Source: Callaeas wilsoni (Eukaryota > Chordata > Aves > Passeriformes > Callaeidae). From it: 64,000 bases of DNA. Below the pieces are notes generated by a model. It ran no database searches. It saw only the letters and a program-made list of their open reading frames with translations, and was not told the DNA's origin. The translations under genes were made by a program, and so were the position numbers. Location: the NCBI GenBank assembly GCA_013398955.1, contig VWPU01014917.1:1-64000 (forward strand), read 5' to 3'. This document shows positions 52,320 through 64,000 of this stretch, in pieces (the stretch's first letter is position 1; each line of letters begins with the position of its first letter).

Positions 52320-52843
52320 ACTGCATTTTTAGTTTCAGAGAAAAAAGGGAGAATATGCTGCTGTACAAGCAGAAAAGACATTTGGCTTTTCTTACCTTCC
52401 GACGTTCCAACAGGTGAGCAGGTTTGGGTGCAGAGACAAGGTACTGTCTGTGCCTTCGTGCCAGTTTGTAGGTGTAGCACCTAGAAATTAAGAACAGTGC
52501 TCTTGTCCAGGTTGAAGAAATGCAATTAATGGTAATTTGACTGAAAAACAAATGAGGTATATAGCAGCTAATTAAAATAGTCATTCTGTTTAAGACCAAT
52601 ATGGAACTGAGAGCCAGAGTGAAGAAGGACTCAGTTTTGCCTCTTCGCGTAAAAAACACAGCTACTTTTGTGCTTTAAAAACCCATTAGGCTACATAAGC
52701 AGTCAGATCTGTGAAAGTGTCAACAACCTCTTGTTTAACCTTGGATTTTCTTGTAATGCTTAATTATACGTAGCATTAAAGTATTTCTGTGAGAACTAAA
52801 ATGTGCAGTTATCCCTTGATACTTCTCTGATACAGTTTTTATT

Positions 52844-53135
52844 GTGATGGGCTGTCCTTGGCAAGTGTCCAGATGCTCAGCCAGCTGCTCTCTTGCTCCC
52901 TGTCCCCAGCAGAAGGGAGGGAAAATAAGGTAAAAAAACTTGTTGATTGAGATAAAGATGGAGAGATCACTATCACAGACAAAACAGTCTTGATGAGGAA
53001 AATTAATTTATTGCAAATTCAAATGGAAGTGGTTTATGAGAAACAAAGAAAAAATTTCTAATGTCTTCCCTTCCCTCCCACCCTTTCTTTTCTAGGCTCA
53101 ACTTGACTTGTTTCTTTCCAGTTCCTCTTCTTCCT
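52844..53135 (-). mobile_element. Avian LTR-like dispersed repeat fragment
   Basis: I recognise the order of segments from a repeat common in bird introns: CCAGCTGCTCTCTTGCTCCC, TTGATTGAGATAAAGATGGA, GAGATCACT, GACAAAACAGTCTTGATGAG, AAATTAATTTATTGCAAATT, TATGAGAAACAAAG, then a C/T-rich stretch and GGCTCAACTTGACTTG. It is diverged. The family name and LTR status come from memory and cannot be checked here, and the orientation follows my memory of that repeat. Its right end lies about 35 nt from the FHOD3 exon at 53171, so it supplies much of the pyrimidine-rich sequence before that splice acceptor. Confidence 0.6.
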
Positions 53136-53173
53136 CACTACACCTTTACATACTTTTCTTCTCTTTTTAGCAG
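53133..53173 (+). promoter_or_regulatory. FHOD3: 3' splice region of the exon at 53171, NAGNAG acceptor
   Basis: A CTCAC branch-point-like motif (A at 53137) is followed by a run rich in T and C and then TTTTTAGCAGGGG. The two AGs are 3 nt apart. The upstream site gives Gly-Arg-Gly-Lys-Lys across the junction, matching the family. The downstream site would give Gly-Gly-Lys-Lys. Most of the sequence just upstream belongs to an LTR-like repeat. Confidence 0.65.
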
Positions 53174-53235
53174 GGGCAAGAAGCACAGCATAATTCTGAG
53201 GACCCAGCTGTCAGTGAGAGTCCATGCCTGCATTG
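53171..53235 (+). CDS. FHOD3: FHOD3 coding exon (probably exon 3), GTPase-binding domain to FH3 junction
   Basis: This internal coding exon is 65 nt long, between a pyrimidine-rich CTCTTTTTAG acceptor and a TTG|GTAAGT donor. Its first base C completes the Gly codon begun by the exon at 35612. It then reads RGKKHSIILRTQLSVRVHAC plus I, and ends with G of a codon that would be Glu in the family (CIEK). The ILRTQLSVRV stretch is a hallmark of FHOD1 and FHOD3. It lies at about residues 92-112, where the GTPase-binding domain passes into the FH3 armadillo repeats. The first three bases are CAG directly after TAG, so the acceptor is a NAGNAG tandem; use of the second AG would remove one Arg in frame. 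A dispersed LTR-like repeat ends about 35 nt upstream. The next exon (KLYNSSG in the family) is not found before the window ends. Confidence 0.92.
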
Positions 53236-56172
53236 GTAAGTTAAGTTCCACATGTCTGAAAGAGAATAAATAAACAGAATCGTTTTTCAAGAAGCAAATC
53301 TGAGGAGCATGAATCAGACTTGGCTGTGTTCCAAATTGAGGATAATGGCCAATAAATTGATTTTATTATTTTGTTTGTTGCATGCTGAAATTAGGTTGTA
53401 TTAGCTACACTACCCCTAAAGCATGTTAAACATCACAGGGAAGTATAGCATTTGACAGTGAAGTCAGATGGTTGGGTGGTGCTTTGAAGAATCTTCAATT
53501 ATCTGTCTTGTCACAGCCTTTGTTTGCACCCGAAAAAGACTGGATTGGGAATGGGATCTGAAGAATTGTTGGCTGACAGCTAGCTGCTATATTTTAAATA
53601 GCATATAAAGTTTATTACTTCACATCTTGCAGATCTTGGCCTCATATTTGTCATTATCACAGTGTCAGTGTCTTAAAAACCCTGGTTAAAACAATGCTGT
53701 CACAAGGAAAAGTCTAATGAAAGTCATAACATGCGTGTCAAAAGAGCTTTAAGGTTGCATGAATGGAGACTGATGTTCTGGGATGGTGTTAATATGTTCT
53801 CCAGCATTCTACAGAGCAAAGTGTTTCACTGTCAGTGGCAAAGCTAATCCTCATGTCCTGGTGACACTATGACAGATTTTATGGGAGGCTGGTTTTAAAA
53901 AGGAAAAATTTAGAAATCCTGTGTGCCTGTGCCACAGTTGTTTTCAGCTTCTCCATAGTAGATTCAACAGTCTAATATGTTTAACTTTTGTTGGTCTTGC
54001 TTCAAGAGATCATAGCTGAAGCCTTGAAATATAGATATCTTCCTTAAAAGGAGGAGGAAAAAGTCAAAGTTTTGTGTCATTTATACAGTGACTTTTGGAG
54101 GATTCAGGCTTTAAATACAGCTAAACGTTTTCCCCTGCCCCCAGGATATGTTATGAAATGGCATTTCTGAGAATTTGAACTGAGTATAAGCAACCTACAG
54201 AATTCCACAAATACCTCTCATTGAGAGCGATCTCTAGGCTGCCTTGTGCAGGAACAGTTTCTCCTCTACTACCATTGACTTGAGGAAGGACAGTAGAGCA
54301 AGCCGACGTGTTAAGCGTTAGAGAAGGAACAGAGATGATGCAAAGTCCAAACTGATTTTATAAATGTGAGTGAAATTAAGAACAGCTTGGAGAAGATTGT
54401 TCTTGTTAGGTCTGGAAGTATATTTGGCAAAACAGACCAGTGCAGCAAGACAAGATTTGATAAGTTTCCCGGACTGAGGTTTTACAAAAAGAATTTTCAT
54501 GTAATTTTTTTTCTCCAGAGCGCAGCCATCGAGGAATTGGAGCACATAAGGTTCTGAGCTTCGATGTGTGGTTGCATTGTTGTTACCTGTTTTCATTCAA
54601 GCTTACTGTGGGCAATTAGGCATATTACTGTGCATGTATCTTAATTGTTCCTGTATGAAAGTGTAGTCCCTTGTCAGGTGCTGTTGCTCTCTGGCAGCAG
54701 TGATGCATTCAGCAGTGAGTATAGAGGAAGCCAGGCTGCAAAACTTGAGTCCAGATTTCTAACTCCTAGAGAAGAGGTGTGTTTGGATATGGGCTTTTGG
54801 CTTGGTTCATTATAGGCAGAAAAGCCAAATGCAAGTTCTGGTTCTAATTTCCATCCCCCCTGCTGAAGTTCAAATTTTTGGGGTAAGTTTTTGTTTCAGC
54901 CCATAGTTTGATGTAATGTAGTTTCTTTTCTTTTATTTTCTTTTTTGTTTTTGCATATCAAGCTTGTCTTATATTTTGGTATGGGGCAGTTTGAAAGAGT
55001 CAGGGAACATTCTGTGTTTCTTACTACTGGCGCTGTTTGCAGAGCTGTGCCTGGCAGTCAGACCTGTGTCAGAATACGAAGGTTATTTCACTGGCACAGT
55101 GGGTACTGCTTCTCTTCATCTTGTGTGTGTGTGCACATCAGCTGCCTGTTAACATCTCTTTTGAAATGCAAGCATGAAGTTTAGAGGTTAAAGGGTGTGT
55201 GACATATTTGGAGTTGAAGTCAGGAGCTAGAGGAATCTGAGATGGTGTTATGTAGAGTAAAACTGTCATGCTTTGGGTGTTTTCCTTCAGCCTTCACAGT
55301 ATCCATGGAAAGCATTGTGGTTAGCAATGTTACTGACTCTGCAAAGTCCCCAACAGGTAGCTAGGGCTGCTTTCTAAGAAGATGTGGTTTATTATGTACT
55401 GACCTTTCTGCAGAGCCTCCTGTCATCTTTGTATTCAGCTTTTTACTTTGTTCTTAAGAGCTAATAGGTGTAAAGAAATAGCTCTCCTGCCATAAACTCT
55501 CCCATTTTGAAGTCGGATCAATATTTTTTGCCTTCTTCCTAACTCTCTGTACTTTTAAATTGTGGGAAATAACAGAAGTGTTTATGTTCAGATATCCAGA
55601 TAAAGTTGTCCATCGTTAGTGACTTCAGATCTCTGGAGAATTCATTGGGCTTCAGTGTCAGAGGATGTATTGATTACAGGCCAGTATTTTCTGAGACCTG
55701 AGAAGACTTAGCAAGTCCTGTGTCAAGTGAGGTATGGTTTTTTTGGTTTTAACCAGAGCAGGGAAGGAGCAATACTTAATAACTTGAGTGCAGAAGTTGT
55801 GGTATTTTCTACCCTGTTAAATATGAGTCTCTCTTAAGTACCTTAATTTAATACATTAATACTTTTTTTTTTTTTTAAAACTCTCAGTTTGAGTTCTTTT
55901 CTTATGTACATACTAAGGACTTTCAGCATGAAGGAACAAATTTTCTTTTAAATATTACTCTTTTTCTTTTCCTATTTTGGCTTCATCCTGAATTATCAGG
56001 ATTAATTAATAGTTAATATATTTAAGTGGTTTTAATACAAATGTCAATATTTAGAACGTTTCTTTATATCAAAAGAGCATTGCTGAAACCAGTTTTCTTC
56101 AGCGAACATAACTAATTGAAAATTATAGATGTATTTTTGTACTTGTTGATGTCTAAAGACCTTCGTGAAGGA

Positions 56173-56790
56173 ATTATAGAATCATAGAATAGATAGGGTT
56201 GGAAGGAACCTTAAAAAGCATCTAGTTCTAACCCCCTGCCATGGGCAGTGATGCCACCCACTAGAACAGGTTGCTCAGGGCCTCATCCAAGCTGGCTTTC
56301 AGCACTTTCAGTGATGGGGCATCTACAGCTTCTTTGGACATCCTGTTCCAGTGCCTCGCCACCCTCACAGTGAAGAATTTCTTCCTAACATCTAATTTAA
56401 ATCTGCCTTTTCTCAGTTTAAAACCATTGCCTTTTGTCTTATCACTAGCTGCCCATATAAAATGTCTCTCTTCTTCTTTTTTAAAAGGCCCCTTTGATTA
56501 CTGTAAGGCTGCTATAAGGTCTCGTTGAAGCCTTGTCTTCTCCAGGCTAAACAGCCCCAGTTCTCTCAAAGGGGAGGTGGCCAGAGGGCTGGAACACCTT
56601 AGTGCCCTCCAGACCCGTTCTACCAGGTCCATGTCCTTCCTGTGCTGGGGACCCCAGAACTGGATGTGGCACTCCAGGTGAGGCCTCACAAGGGCAGAGT
56701 AGAGGGGCAGAATCCCCTCACTCACCCTGCTGGCCATGCTTTTGATGCAGCCCAGAGCATGGCTGGCCTTCCGGGCTCTGAGTGCTCCTT
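56173..56790 (-). mobile_element. CR1 fragment, 3' end
   Basis: A reverse-oriented CR1 of about 620 bp. The tail complement TTATAGAATCATAGAATAG is at the left. Then come the LDIRK-like region (CACAGTGAAGAATTTCTTCC), the LFSLEKTRL region, and on the minus strand [20 protein letters not shown] with [15 protein letters not shown], the ORF2 C-terminus. The right end lies in the block around GCATGGCTGGCCTTCCGGGC. Frameshifts are present. Confidence 0.93.
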
Positions 56791-57627
56791 AAATCAGATA
56801 GTGTCAGCTGTAGGGTTTTTTTCCCACAGGCTTTCAAATTTGACCTTTTATTCAAATCTCATTTATTATGAGTTACTACCCTTGTGGGAAAAGTCTTTTT
56901 AGTATTTTTGGCAGCCATATGACTTTGTATTTAGTTGTGTCTTAGCATTATTTTAGTTTGTCCATATTTAACAATTACAGGGCTCAGCTGAAGCCTTGAT
57001 AGAGACTAATGTAAATGAGAATGTAACTATAGAGAGTGAGCACCAACCAACAAAGTTTTAGCCCCTGAAACTAAATGGAAGGTTTTAGTCAGAGCAACAT
57101 TATGACAGTGAAGTTTTAAAGATCTTTACCAGCTCCACTTTTCCTGCAGAAGGACTCGATTTAACCATTAGGTCCTTTGTTGGCCAGCTCTGTTTGCAGC
57201 TCCTGCTTCATTTGTTTGTTTGTTGCTTCATAGTTTTTTTCTCAAAATCTGATGTGAAGTCTGAGAGAAAAGGCACCATTTGCTCTAACATATCTGGATG
57301 CTGTATTTAGCCCAAGAGAGCCCCATGTCCTCTTCTAAAATGCTTATGCCTGTGATGTTAAATCAGGAGTGTTGCAATCAATGCTGAGCATGATGTTTGG
57401 ACAGGGATCCATGACAATGACTTAGAATGATGCTGCCAAGAGAAGTTTGATATAAGCTTCAGTTGTTAATACAATGTAATACAAGAAGAATGCAAATAAC
57501 AAAAGTTGATGTGATTCTGAGTGAATATATTGACCTGGGATTACTTAGAGTACTGTGGCTTGGAAGGTCAGCAAATGTTGCAAGGAGTATTTTAAATTTT
57601 ACTACCTTTTTGAGTCAGTTTATTATT

Positions 57628-57689
57628 AAAAAACCCCCCAAAACCCCAAACCAAATAAACCAAAAAAACCAACCAAAACACACACCCAA
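57628..57689. repeat. A/C-rich low-complexity tract
   Basis: Runs of A and C only (AAAAAACCCCCCAAAACCCC, then CCAAACCAAATAAACC and ACACACACCC-like ends). Low-complexity sequence with no coding sense. Confidence 0.85.
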
Positions 57690-60600
57690 TCGGTTATTTA
57701 AAATGCTTTTGCACTATAACATTACATTTTTCTGTATGGTTATATCTCTCCTATATTTGTGCAAAGTCTTTATTTTCTCTGCCAATAGATTAAAAATAAT
57801 TTGCATAGATATTTGTGTATATTACATTTCATAGCTTGATCCAATGAGGGCCCTAAACAGAGTGCAAGTATATTACTGCAAGAGTCTCGCAAAATGTATA
57901 ATATAGCTTTGGTATTATTTGTTATAACCATTTTATAATCCCGTTCTATTGGCTCGTGCATGTGAGCAGATGCAGAGTTACCTCCACAGTGGATTATTCC
58001 CAACTTTGGGACACAAGGGCTGCCGTGCCGCACAGCAGCTCTTTCTAGCCCCTACTATCAGGGCATCTGTGTTAACCAGCGGTGTTAGCACCAATAACCC
58101 AGCCTTTCCACAGAGCTCTTGGGATTATCTTTTTCATATCCCCTTACTCTTAATATCATTTATGAAATGTAGCCATAAATATCTTCTTGAGCCTGTATTG
58201 TTCTGGGATACCTGAGGGAAGCTGTAAGCTGGTTGTAACCAGGGGGCTAGCAGAAGCCAGCTGTTTTTATTTGTCCTGTAATAGCTGAACTATGCAGCTA
58301 GTCCTTTTTTCCATGTACAGTTTTCCCTTCTGTTATCCATTATGTGGACTTGTTGCATGTGTTAGAGCAGATATGATTAGATTCTGCAACTATTTCTGCA
58401 TCTCTTGAACCTTCTGGTAGGACTTGCACCTCAAGCATGTGAAAGCATAAGTTCCTGCCGAGTGGAACCACAGTGCTTTCACAAACACAACATCTTGTCT
58501 TGAGTCTGTAACTGTACCTGGCCCTTTGTTGCAGGAAAGTTGAGATACGTGGACTGAAGAGGGGAAAAAAAAAAGTGATTTTTCCTCTTAAAAGTATAGC
58601 ATTGAAGTGTTGAAAAGTCAGTGCTGTTACTGTTAAGGAAATGTGAAACTATGTTGCATTTCATTCTCTGAGAGCAAAATTAAGCTCGTGCCTACAACCC
58701 ATGTTTTTGGTACTGTCTCACATGAGATGCCTCTCCCTGCAAATATTACCCCATTTCATCTTTCTGGAATATGTGCATTTGCTGTGTGCTGAGTGCTGGA
58801 GTAGGTTTTTCATGGCCATGGACAGTGTGAAGTTCCTCTAGTTCATGCTTTAAAACCTTGTTGCTTTGTTCTGTTTTTTTAAAGGAAATAACTTACAGAT
58901 TTTAAAATAAAGAGCTTTCTTTTGATAAGAGAGTTTCTGAACAAAGTAAGAAAAGTAGTCTTATTAAAAAGCTTTCCTAAAGGAAACTTAATTGTGCGAC
59001 TGTGAGCTCTTCATTTGGGCAAGCAGTGATACATTCCAAAGAAAGGAACTTTGGGTTGTTTGAAGGACATTTTACAGTTTTATGTTCAGTGCTAGGCATT
59101 CCTAATAGAAAACATTTTCAGTTTGAGAGAGGGAACATGTGGAGAGCATTAGCAGCTCAGTAAAACGTGCAACCAATTCGGATTTAATTTAAAGGGAACA
59201 AAAGAGGTGCCTTGAGAATTTGTCGGAAGCACTGTGGTTTTGCCTTCTTTGCACTGATGGTAACAGGAGAGAGAGAGAGGTGAGTTGAAATTGCTTTATC
59301 GAATATCTTCTTAGCATAATTGGGACCAAAAAGACTGTGATTAATGGATTTAACGGTGCTACACAGGGATCTTGCATGCATTATGGATTTGTAATCGTGA
59401 TATGCTTCCTATGACTCTTGCTGTAACTTGGTAAAAGTCCTGACTTAAATGAAGATAATAAACAACATGCTTATTAGATGTAAACTGACATCACACAAAT
59501 TGAAAAAACCTGAGAAGGAATGCCAGAAGTCGGGGGGAGATTTTAAGGGTTAGGCTTTTTTTAATAGAATAATTTGAGTTCTAGTTAAGACAGTGCATAC
59601 AGTACTTACTGGGGCCTACATCCAGATGTGATTGGTGGTATCTGGTTCAGCTCTCTTTGAATGAAATGTGAAATAGCTGCAAAGGCTGTGATAAAAATAC
59701 CTTTTTCAGCTTTTAGGATTATTTAAATTTTCTTTCCTGAGAATGTGGAACACAGATGCTCTAAGTAAAATCCCCTGGTTCCCAGATCAGATTACTTCGT
59801 GAAAAATCTATCCATATAAATAACTTGTGGTTTTGCTTTAAAAATGTACACCTCTTTAAATTGAAACATTAGATTTCTGTTGTACTCCTCCTGCACGTGT
59901 TTAGTCAGCCTCCTTTGTGGGCATGAACCATGGTACTTGCCCATAACCTGTGATTTACCTTCTGTTATCTCACTGAGAAAGCTCTGGGCCAGTCTTGTAT
60001 GATCTCAGAAGTTGTTTGAGACAAGGGTAGATTTCCAAGGTTTGCCCTGCATATTTGATTTAAATGATGATGCTTAAAATAAACTTCATAACAAGAAGAA
60101 CCACGAGGCTGTAAAGCAGGTAACGCCTCCATTAGCAGTGGCATTTTCACATTAAAGTGGTAGATTTTTGCATTAAATGGGCTTGTTCCAGATTTGAAAG
60201 GACATCTGTGGGGCATGCTAGTGGGATGCTTTTCTTGTCTTGGGAAGCATTGTTTTAGAATGCGAAAGCTTAACTGACTCAACTCACACTGGGAAGTGCT
60301 GCGGAAATCGAGTGAAATGTATTTAAATTCGGATATCCTCTTTATGACCTTTTTTTTTTCCTGACAACTTTCCTCTTTTTTTTTTTTACCATGTGTAAAA
60401 ATCTGCAAAGAAGATGGAATATACTTTTGACTCTGAATAGCAAGATTTAAAACAAGTGTTATTTCTAAACAAAATAAAAAAGACAACAAAAATTCCTCAG
60501 TCATCTTCAATGGTACCATAAAGGAAACCATCTCCTCATAAAGCCAGGAAGAGAAATTAGTATGATCCTTTGCTTCCCACTCCCCAACAGAAGTCCATTT

Positions 60601-61407
60601 AGACTTGTTTCAGATTTTTTTTTCCTAAAGTAATTATAAAGTATCTTATTATTTATACGTCGAATTTTTGTAAGTGGCTTTTTTTCCCCCTGCAATCTAA
60701 ACACAGATCTTTTTGAAGATTAAAAAAATCCTGTATAAAAAATTAAACTGTTTGTAGCTACTTAAAATGGACTCCTCTGAAAATAACTGGTAACGACAGT
60801 TGTATCTACATCAATGAGGTCAGTGCTGTTGATAACACATCAATAGCTGCTGATAGTTTTCATACAGTTTCCTTTTTTGGCTATTTAAACTTCCCACATA
60901 CTTCATAGATATTTGTATTGACAGACAAAACAGTTCTTCTTCTTATGGTCAGTGTTCAGACTGTTGAACTTATTTTGCTGAAGTAGACTGAAGTACAGCA
61001 TATTCAAGCCCTTAAACAGGGGGGAAAAAAGTTAAGTTCATATTAAATGTCTTCAAATAAATTAGCATGACACTTGGAAAAGAACGGGATTATTTGTTTG
61101 CTGCCTCCATGTAAACCTGCTCTATACAGAAGATATGAACCAAATAAGTGAATTGGATTCGGATTAGTTCCCTTGAAGCAGTCCAACATTCTGTTGTGTT
61201 TTAAGCTTTATCCTGCAGAACTTATGAAAGTAAAACAAAATTAAGGACCTAAACCGTGGAAGAGAAATTAGAAGCTGCTACTTAAAAGATGTGGGTTTAG
61301 AATAGGAAATGTTGGTATTTCTATGTGATGCTGTTCTCACCCCAACCTCTGATTTAGCTTTGTTTGTAAGGGAGGCTGATTGCCGATTTTGCTGAAGTGG
61401 AATTAGG

Positions 61408-61417
61408 CTAAATATAG
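61408..61417. promoter_or_regulatory. MEF2-type motif
   Basis: CTAAATATAG matches the MEF2 consensus CTA(A/T)4TAG exactly. It stands alone, with no obvious partner motifs that I could confirm, and a few such matches are expected by chance in a window of this size. Confidence 0.2.
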
Positions 61418-64000
61418 TTCCATCCTCTCTGAGGTGTTCTAAGATGCATGACCTGTACATGTAGTGTATTAAAAGGGAAGAAAGGGGTGTTAGTTCATAA
61501 AACAGGGAATCATGCTAGTACAGAAAGGAAGCTTCCCTTCTCTTCAAAATTAATCATTACATGTAAGCTTTTGATGCCTTATGATGGTTTATTCAATATT
61601 AGCTTAAAAAAGGAAATGTATGTATTTCATCGAAATGGAAGGTCAGGAGATGCATGTTTGAACATTGTCAGACTGATTATCTTTAAAAATGGTGTAAGCA
61701 AAATGTGCAAACTCATGGTCAATGATGCTTGAAGCAAATGCCACTTGGCAACTTTTTGTGAACTTGCTGCAAGTCTAGATATATGACTGTGGTATTTCAG
61801 ATCAGTGCCATGTTGTTTCAGTCCTTCTATTTACTGTAAGGCAGGTTAAGTTGTGTTACCATTTGAAGATCTTACTGTGGAAGATGACATAAAATACATG
61901 TGGTTTCGTAATGCTGTTCAACTGATTTTTCATATGGTTTAATAACTTCTTTTCCCACAATGATATGTAATGATAAATGCACTATCTCATAATTCAGCAG
62001 TCAAGAAATAGTTGCTCTCTGTTGTTCATTTTCATTATGGCATTCAAATAGTGTGTACTGTTCTTTCCTTGCCTTCAGCTATTCTATGCCTCTTTCATTT
62101 ATATTCTTTTCATCTTTTTCATGTGCAGATGCTTTTATTTCTGTAGAAATTAGGATGATTTAATTTGGAAATTGTGTGCTTCTCAATTTATTTCTTTCAT
62201 GAAAGAAATACTTCAGAGACTGAGGAGCTTTAAATAAATAGGTGGCAGAGCACCCTGAGGTAATATATGTTGTTTTCTCTAAGACTGTCAAGTGAGATAC
62301 ACCAAATCGACCCAGTTTCAAGAATAAAGTGTTTACTATCATGAAAAATATTGTGAAAGTACCTCTGGAAGCCTTTAGATGAAATTCTCATCTTGAGCTC
62401 AGAACATGCCATGGTCAGATGCGGCCATGAGTGGTGGAAGAAGCACCACTCATTTTCATTATGGTTTTGTACTTGTATGAACTTGATGAAACTGAAATCA
62501 TGGTATCGCTGTATGGAAAAGGGGAAGAGAGCGATAGCAATATTTAATTAGGAATATTATGTAATGTGGAAAATTTGCTTTATTTCACAACTTTTCATGT
62601 CTCCAAGTGTTTTTAAGTATGAGCTGTACTTTTCTGGGTGTGGGGATTTTGTTTGGAGGGGAGAGTTTGGTTTTGGTGTTATTTTTTGGTTGCCTGGTTG
62701 ATGGTTTTCCTGTGTTTTTTATGTGCAGCATCCATATTTTAATAATGATAATGGCTTTTTAAGGCTTTCTTTTCCTGCTTATGACTCAACAAGGCACATA
62801 AAAATTTAGGCTACAAAGAGGTAAAGTTACAACCTCTTTATTTAGAACCCCAGCAGTTACTGTGGCTGAGCAGCATGCTATTGTAAGATGTAGGATGTCA
62901 TAAGCTATGTCAATTCATATTTAGCAGTTTGAGATAAGTCCGGTATGTGTGAAGTTATATATCAAATTTCTTTTAACCTTTCAGACATTAAATATTTAGC
63001 TCTGGTCTTTCTATTAAAACATGAGGAGGAGTATGTTGGTAAACTCTTTGCTTAAAAAAAGCCCTGCAGGTTTCTGCAGGTTTATTTCTCCCTGTGGCTG
63101 TCCCCAAAGTTTACACATCAGCTTTAAGGGCCAGTTATAACTTCAGAAAGTTTAAAACTGGCATATCAAGTTAACTTGTTTCTGTACTGGGGAGTGAAAT
63201 ATAAATGTTGGATGTCTTCCTTACTTCTTCCCTTAATCCTAAATTCAGGTTCAATGGACACTTAAAAGCCTATTCAGAATCAAATGCCTCTGGAGACATT
63301 TGCTTTCTTCTTGACTTTCTTTGAAACAGAGACAACTGAGGGTGTGGAAAGCTTCTCCTCAGGTTGGGCACGGGAGGGGCTCATCTCACCTGTGCTCAGG
63401 GGCTGGAGTTTTCCTCAGCCCTTTCAGCAGTAGAGCTTATTCTGCAATGTGTGGGGGCTGCATGAGCTGTTCTGGGTGGGGAGGATGGTGATGATGCCAG
63501 CAAGACAGCTGCCAGCTGTGACTGCCGTTCTGCTTCTTGCTGCTCAGAGCATGCGTGAGTGGTTCCTTGTATCAGAAATACATCAGGAGGCTTCCTTACT
63601 TTTTTTTCCCCTCCATGCTGTTACGCTGAAATGCTTGGTGTTGCACTTAGGAAAAACTTGCTGTAGAAAACGTGGGTCTGTTTGCATGAAAGCTCTAGCA
63701 CAATTAGTAACTAACCAGAAGAGCTTTATCAAAACCCTCACAAAGGAGTTCTGACATGTTATTCTCTTCAACAACAGTATATTACAAATTACTAATTTTT
63801 TATTAATACCAGTATGTTAAAATTCACGGTATGTTAAAAATACTTGAGAACCAGAAAGAGTGGGTGAGCAAATAAAATCCGCCCCTATATATTTGCTGGA
63901 ATAGCCAGGTACTATTGCAGTATTCTCCGGGGTGGTGTCACCTAGGAAAAGGGAGCTACAAGGATATTCTGAACAGCTCTGTAAAGCCCTGGGTGTGAGC

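Larger units (their letters stand above)
35719..53170 (+). other. FHOD3: FHOD3 intron (probably intron 2), complete
   Basis: A complete 17,452-nt GT-AG intron between two exons whose phases match (phase 2). The donor is GG|GTAAGT and the acceptor TTTTTAG|CAG, with a branch-point-like CTCAC whose A (53137) is 34 nt from the exon. It contains CR1 fragments at 36551-36770, 43737-44310 and 52242-52319, a probable L2/Rex-like remnant at 37960-38290, an A31 tract, and an LTR-like repeat at 52844-53135. In 35719-36550, 36771-37557, 38291-43736, 44330-52241 and 52320-52843 I see no gene or repeat I can name. The more GC-rich patch at 42290-42450 is listed separately as a possible conserved element. 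Confidence 0.88.
53236..64000 (+). other. FHOD3: FHOD3 intron (probably intron 3), 5' part
   Basis: Intronic sequence after the GTAAGTT donor at 53236. No exon carrying the expected continuation of the FH3 domain (the family's KLYNSSGRDLRR stretch) is visible up to the end of the window. The only recognisable inserts are a CR1 at 56173-56790, an A/C-rich tract at 57628-57689 and short T-runs near 55862 and 60350. In 53236-56172 and 56791-64000 I see otherwise only AT-rich unique sequence. The longest open frame here, 188 codons on the minus strand at 59965-60531, matches no family I know and is treated as chance. Confidence 0.75.

Noticed and set aside
59965..60531. 188-codon open frame on the minus strand
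   Set aside because: It has no recognisable domain and no codon pattern that looks protein-like. With roughly 5% stop codons, about 0.4 random frames of this length are expected over six frames of 64 kb, so chance explains it.
53236..64000. next FHOD3 exon (start of FH3 domain)
   Set aside because: I searched by eye for the family's KLYNSSGRDLRR-type coding sequence with an AG before it and found none. It probably lies beyond the window.

Overview
This window looks like avian nuclear DNA and is almost entirely intronic. The organism call rests on ten CR1 retrotransposon copies, several ending in the bird-type ATTCTATG-like tail, on AT-rich non-coding sequence full of T- and A-runs, and on two short exons with textbook splice sites. 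I see no bacterial, organellar or viral gene organisation, no CRISPR array, no tRNA or rRNA gene, and no CpG-island promoter.

The only gene I can support is a forward-strand formin that I identify as FHOD3 (formin homology 2 domain containing 3). Two consecutive coding exons are present, at 35612-35718 (107 nt) and 53171-53235 (65 nt). Their phases fit exactly: GG at the end of one plus C at the start of the next makes a Gly codon. Together they encode about 57 residues of the N-terminal GTPase-binding domain, up to its junction with the FH3 domain. From memory of the family they are probably coding exons 2 and 3. Exon 1 (about the first 55 residues) and exon 4 are not recognisable here, so the window reads as intron 1 (partial, 1-35611), exon 2, intron 2 (17.45 kb), exon 3, intron 3 (partial, 53236-64000).

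Repeats, left to right: CR1 at 16613-17668 (+), a 2.5 kb CR1 with endonuclease and reverse transcriptase remains at 20060-22553 (+), CR1 at 28134-28700 (-), two abutting CR1 3' ends at 33957-34268 (+), CR1 at 36551-36770 (-), a probable ancient L2/Rex-like LINE remnant at 37960-38290 (+), CR1 at 43737-44310 (-), a small CR1 scrap at 52242-52319 (-), an LTR-like dispersed repeat at 52844-53135 that runs almost into the exon 3 splice acceptor, and CR1 at 56173-56790 (-). Simple repeats include A31 at 37582, A21 at 50749, T24 at 15959, (AT)14 at 30276 and a G-run plus poly-T tract near 26500.

The most interesting signals are modest: a TAGCAG tandem (NAGNAG) acceptor on exon 3 that could add or drop one Arg, an LTR-like repeat forming the sequence just upstream of that acceptor, a 44-nt imperfect palindrome centred on an AP-1 site at 6437-6480, the L2-like fossil, and candidate muscle/heart-type regulatory motifs in intron 1. 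I do not see a novel biological system in this window.
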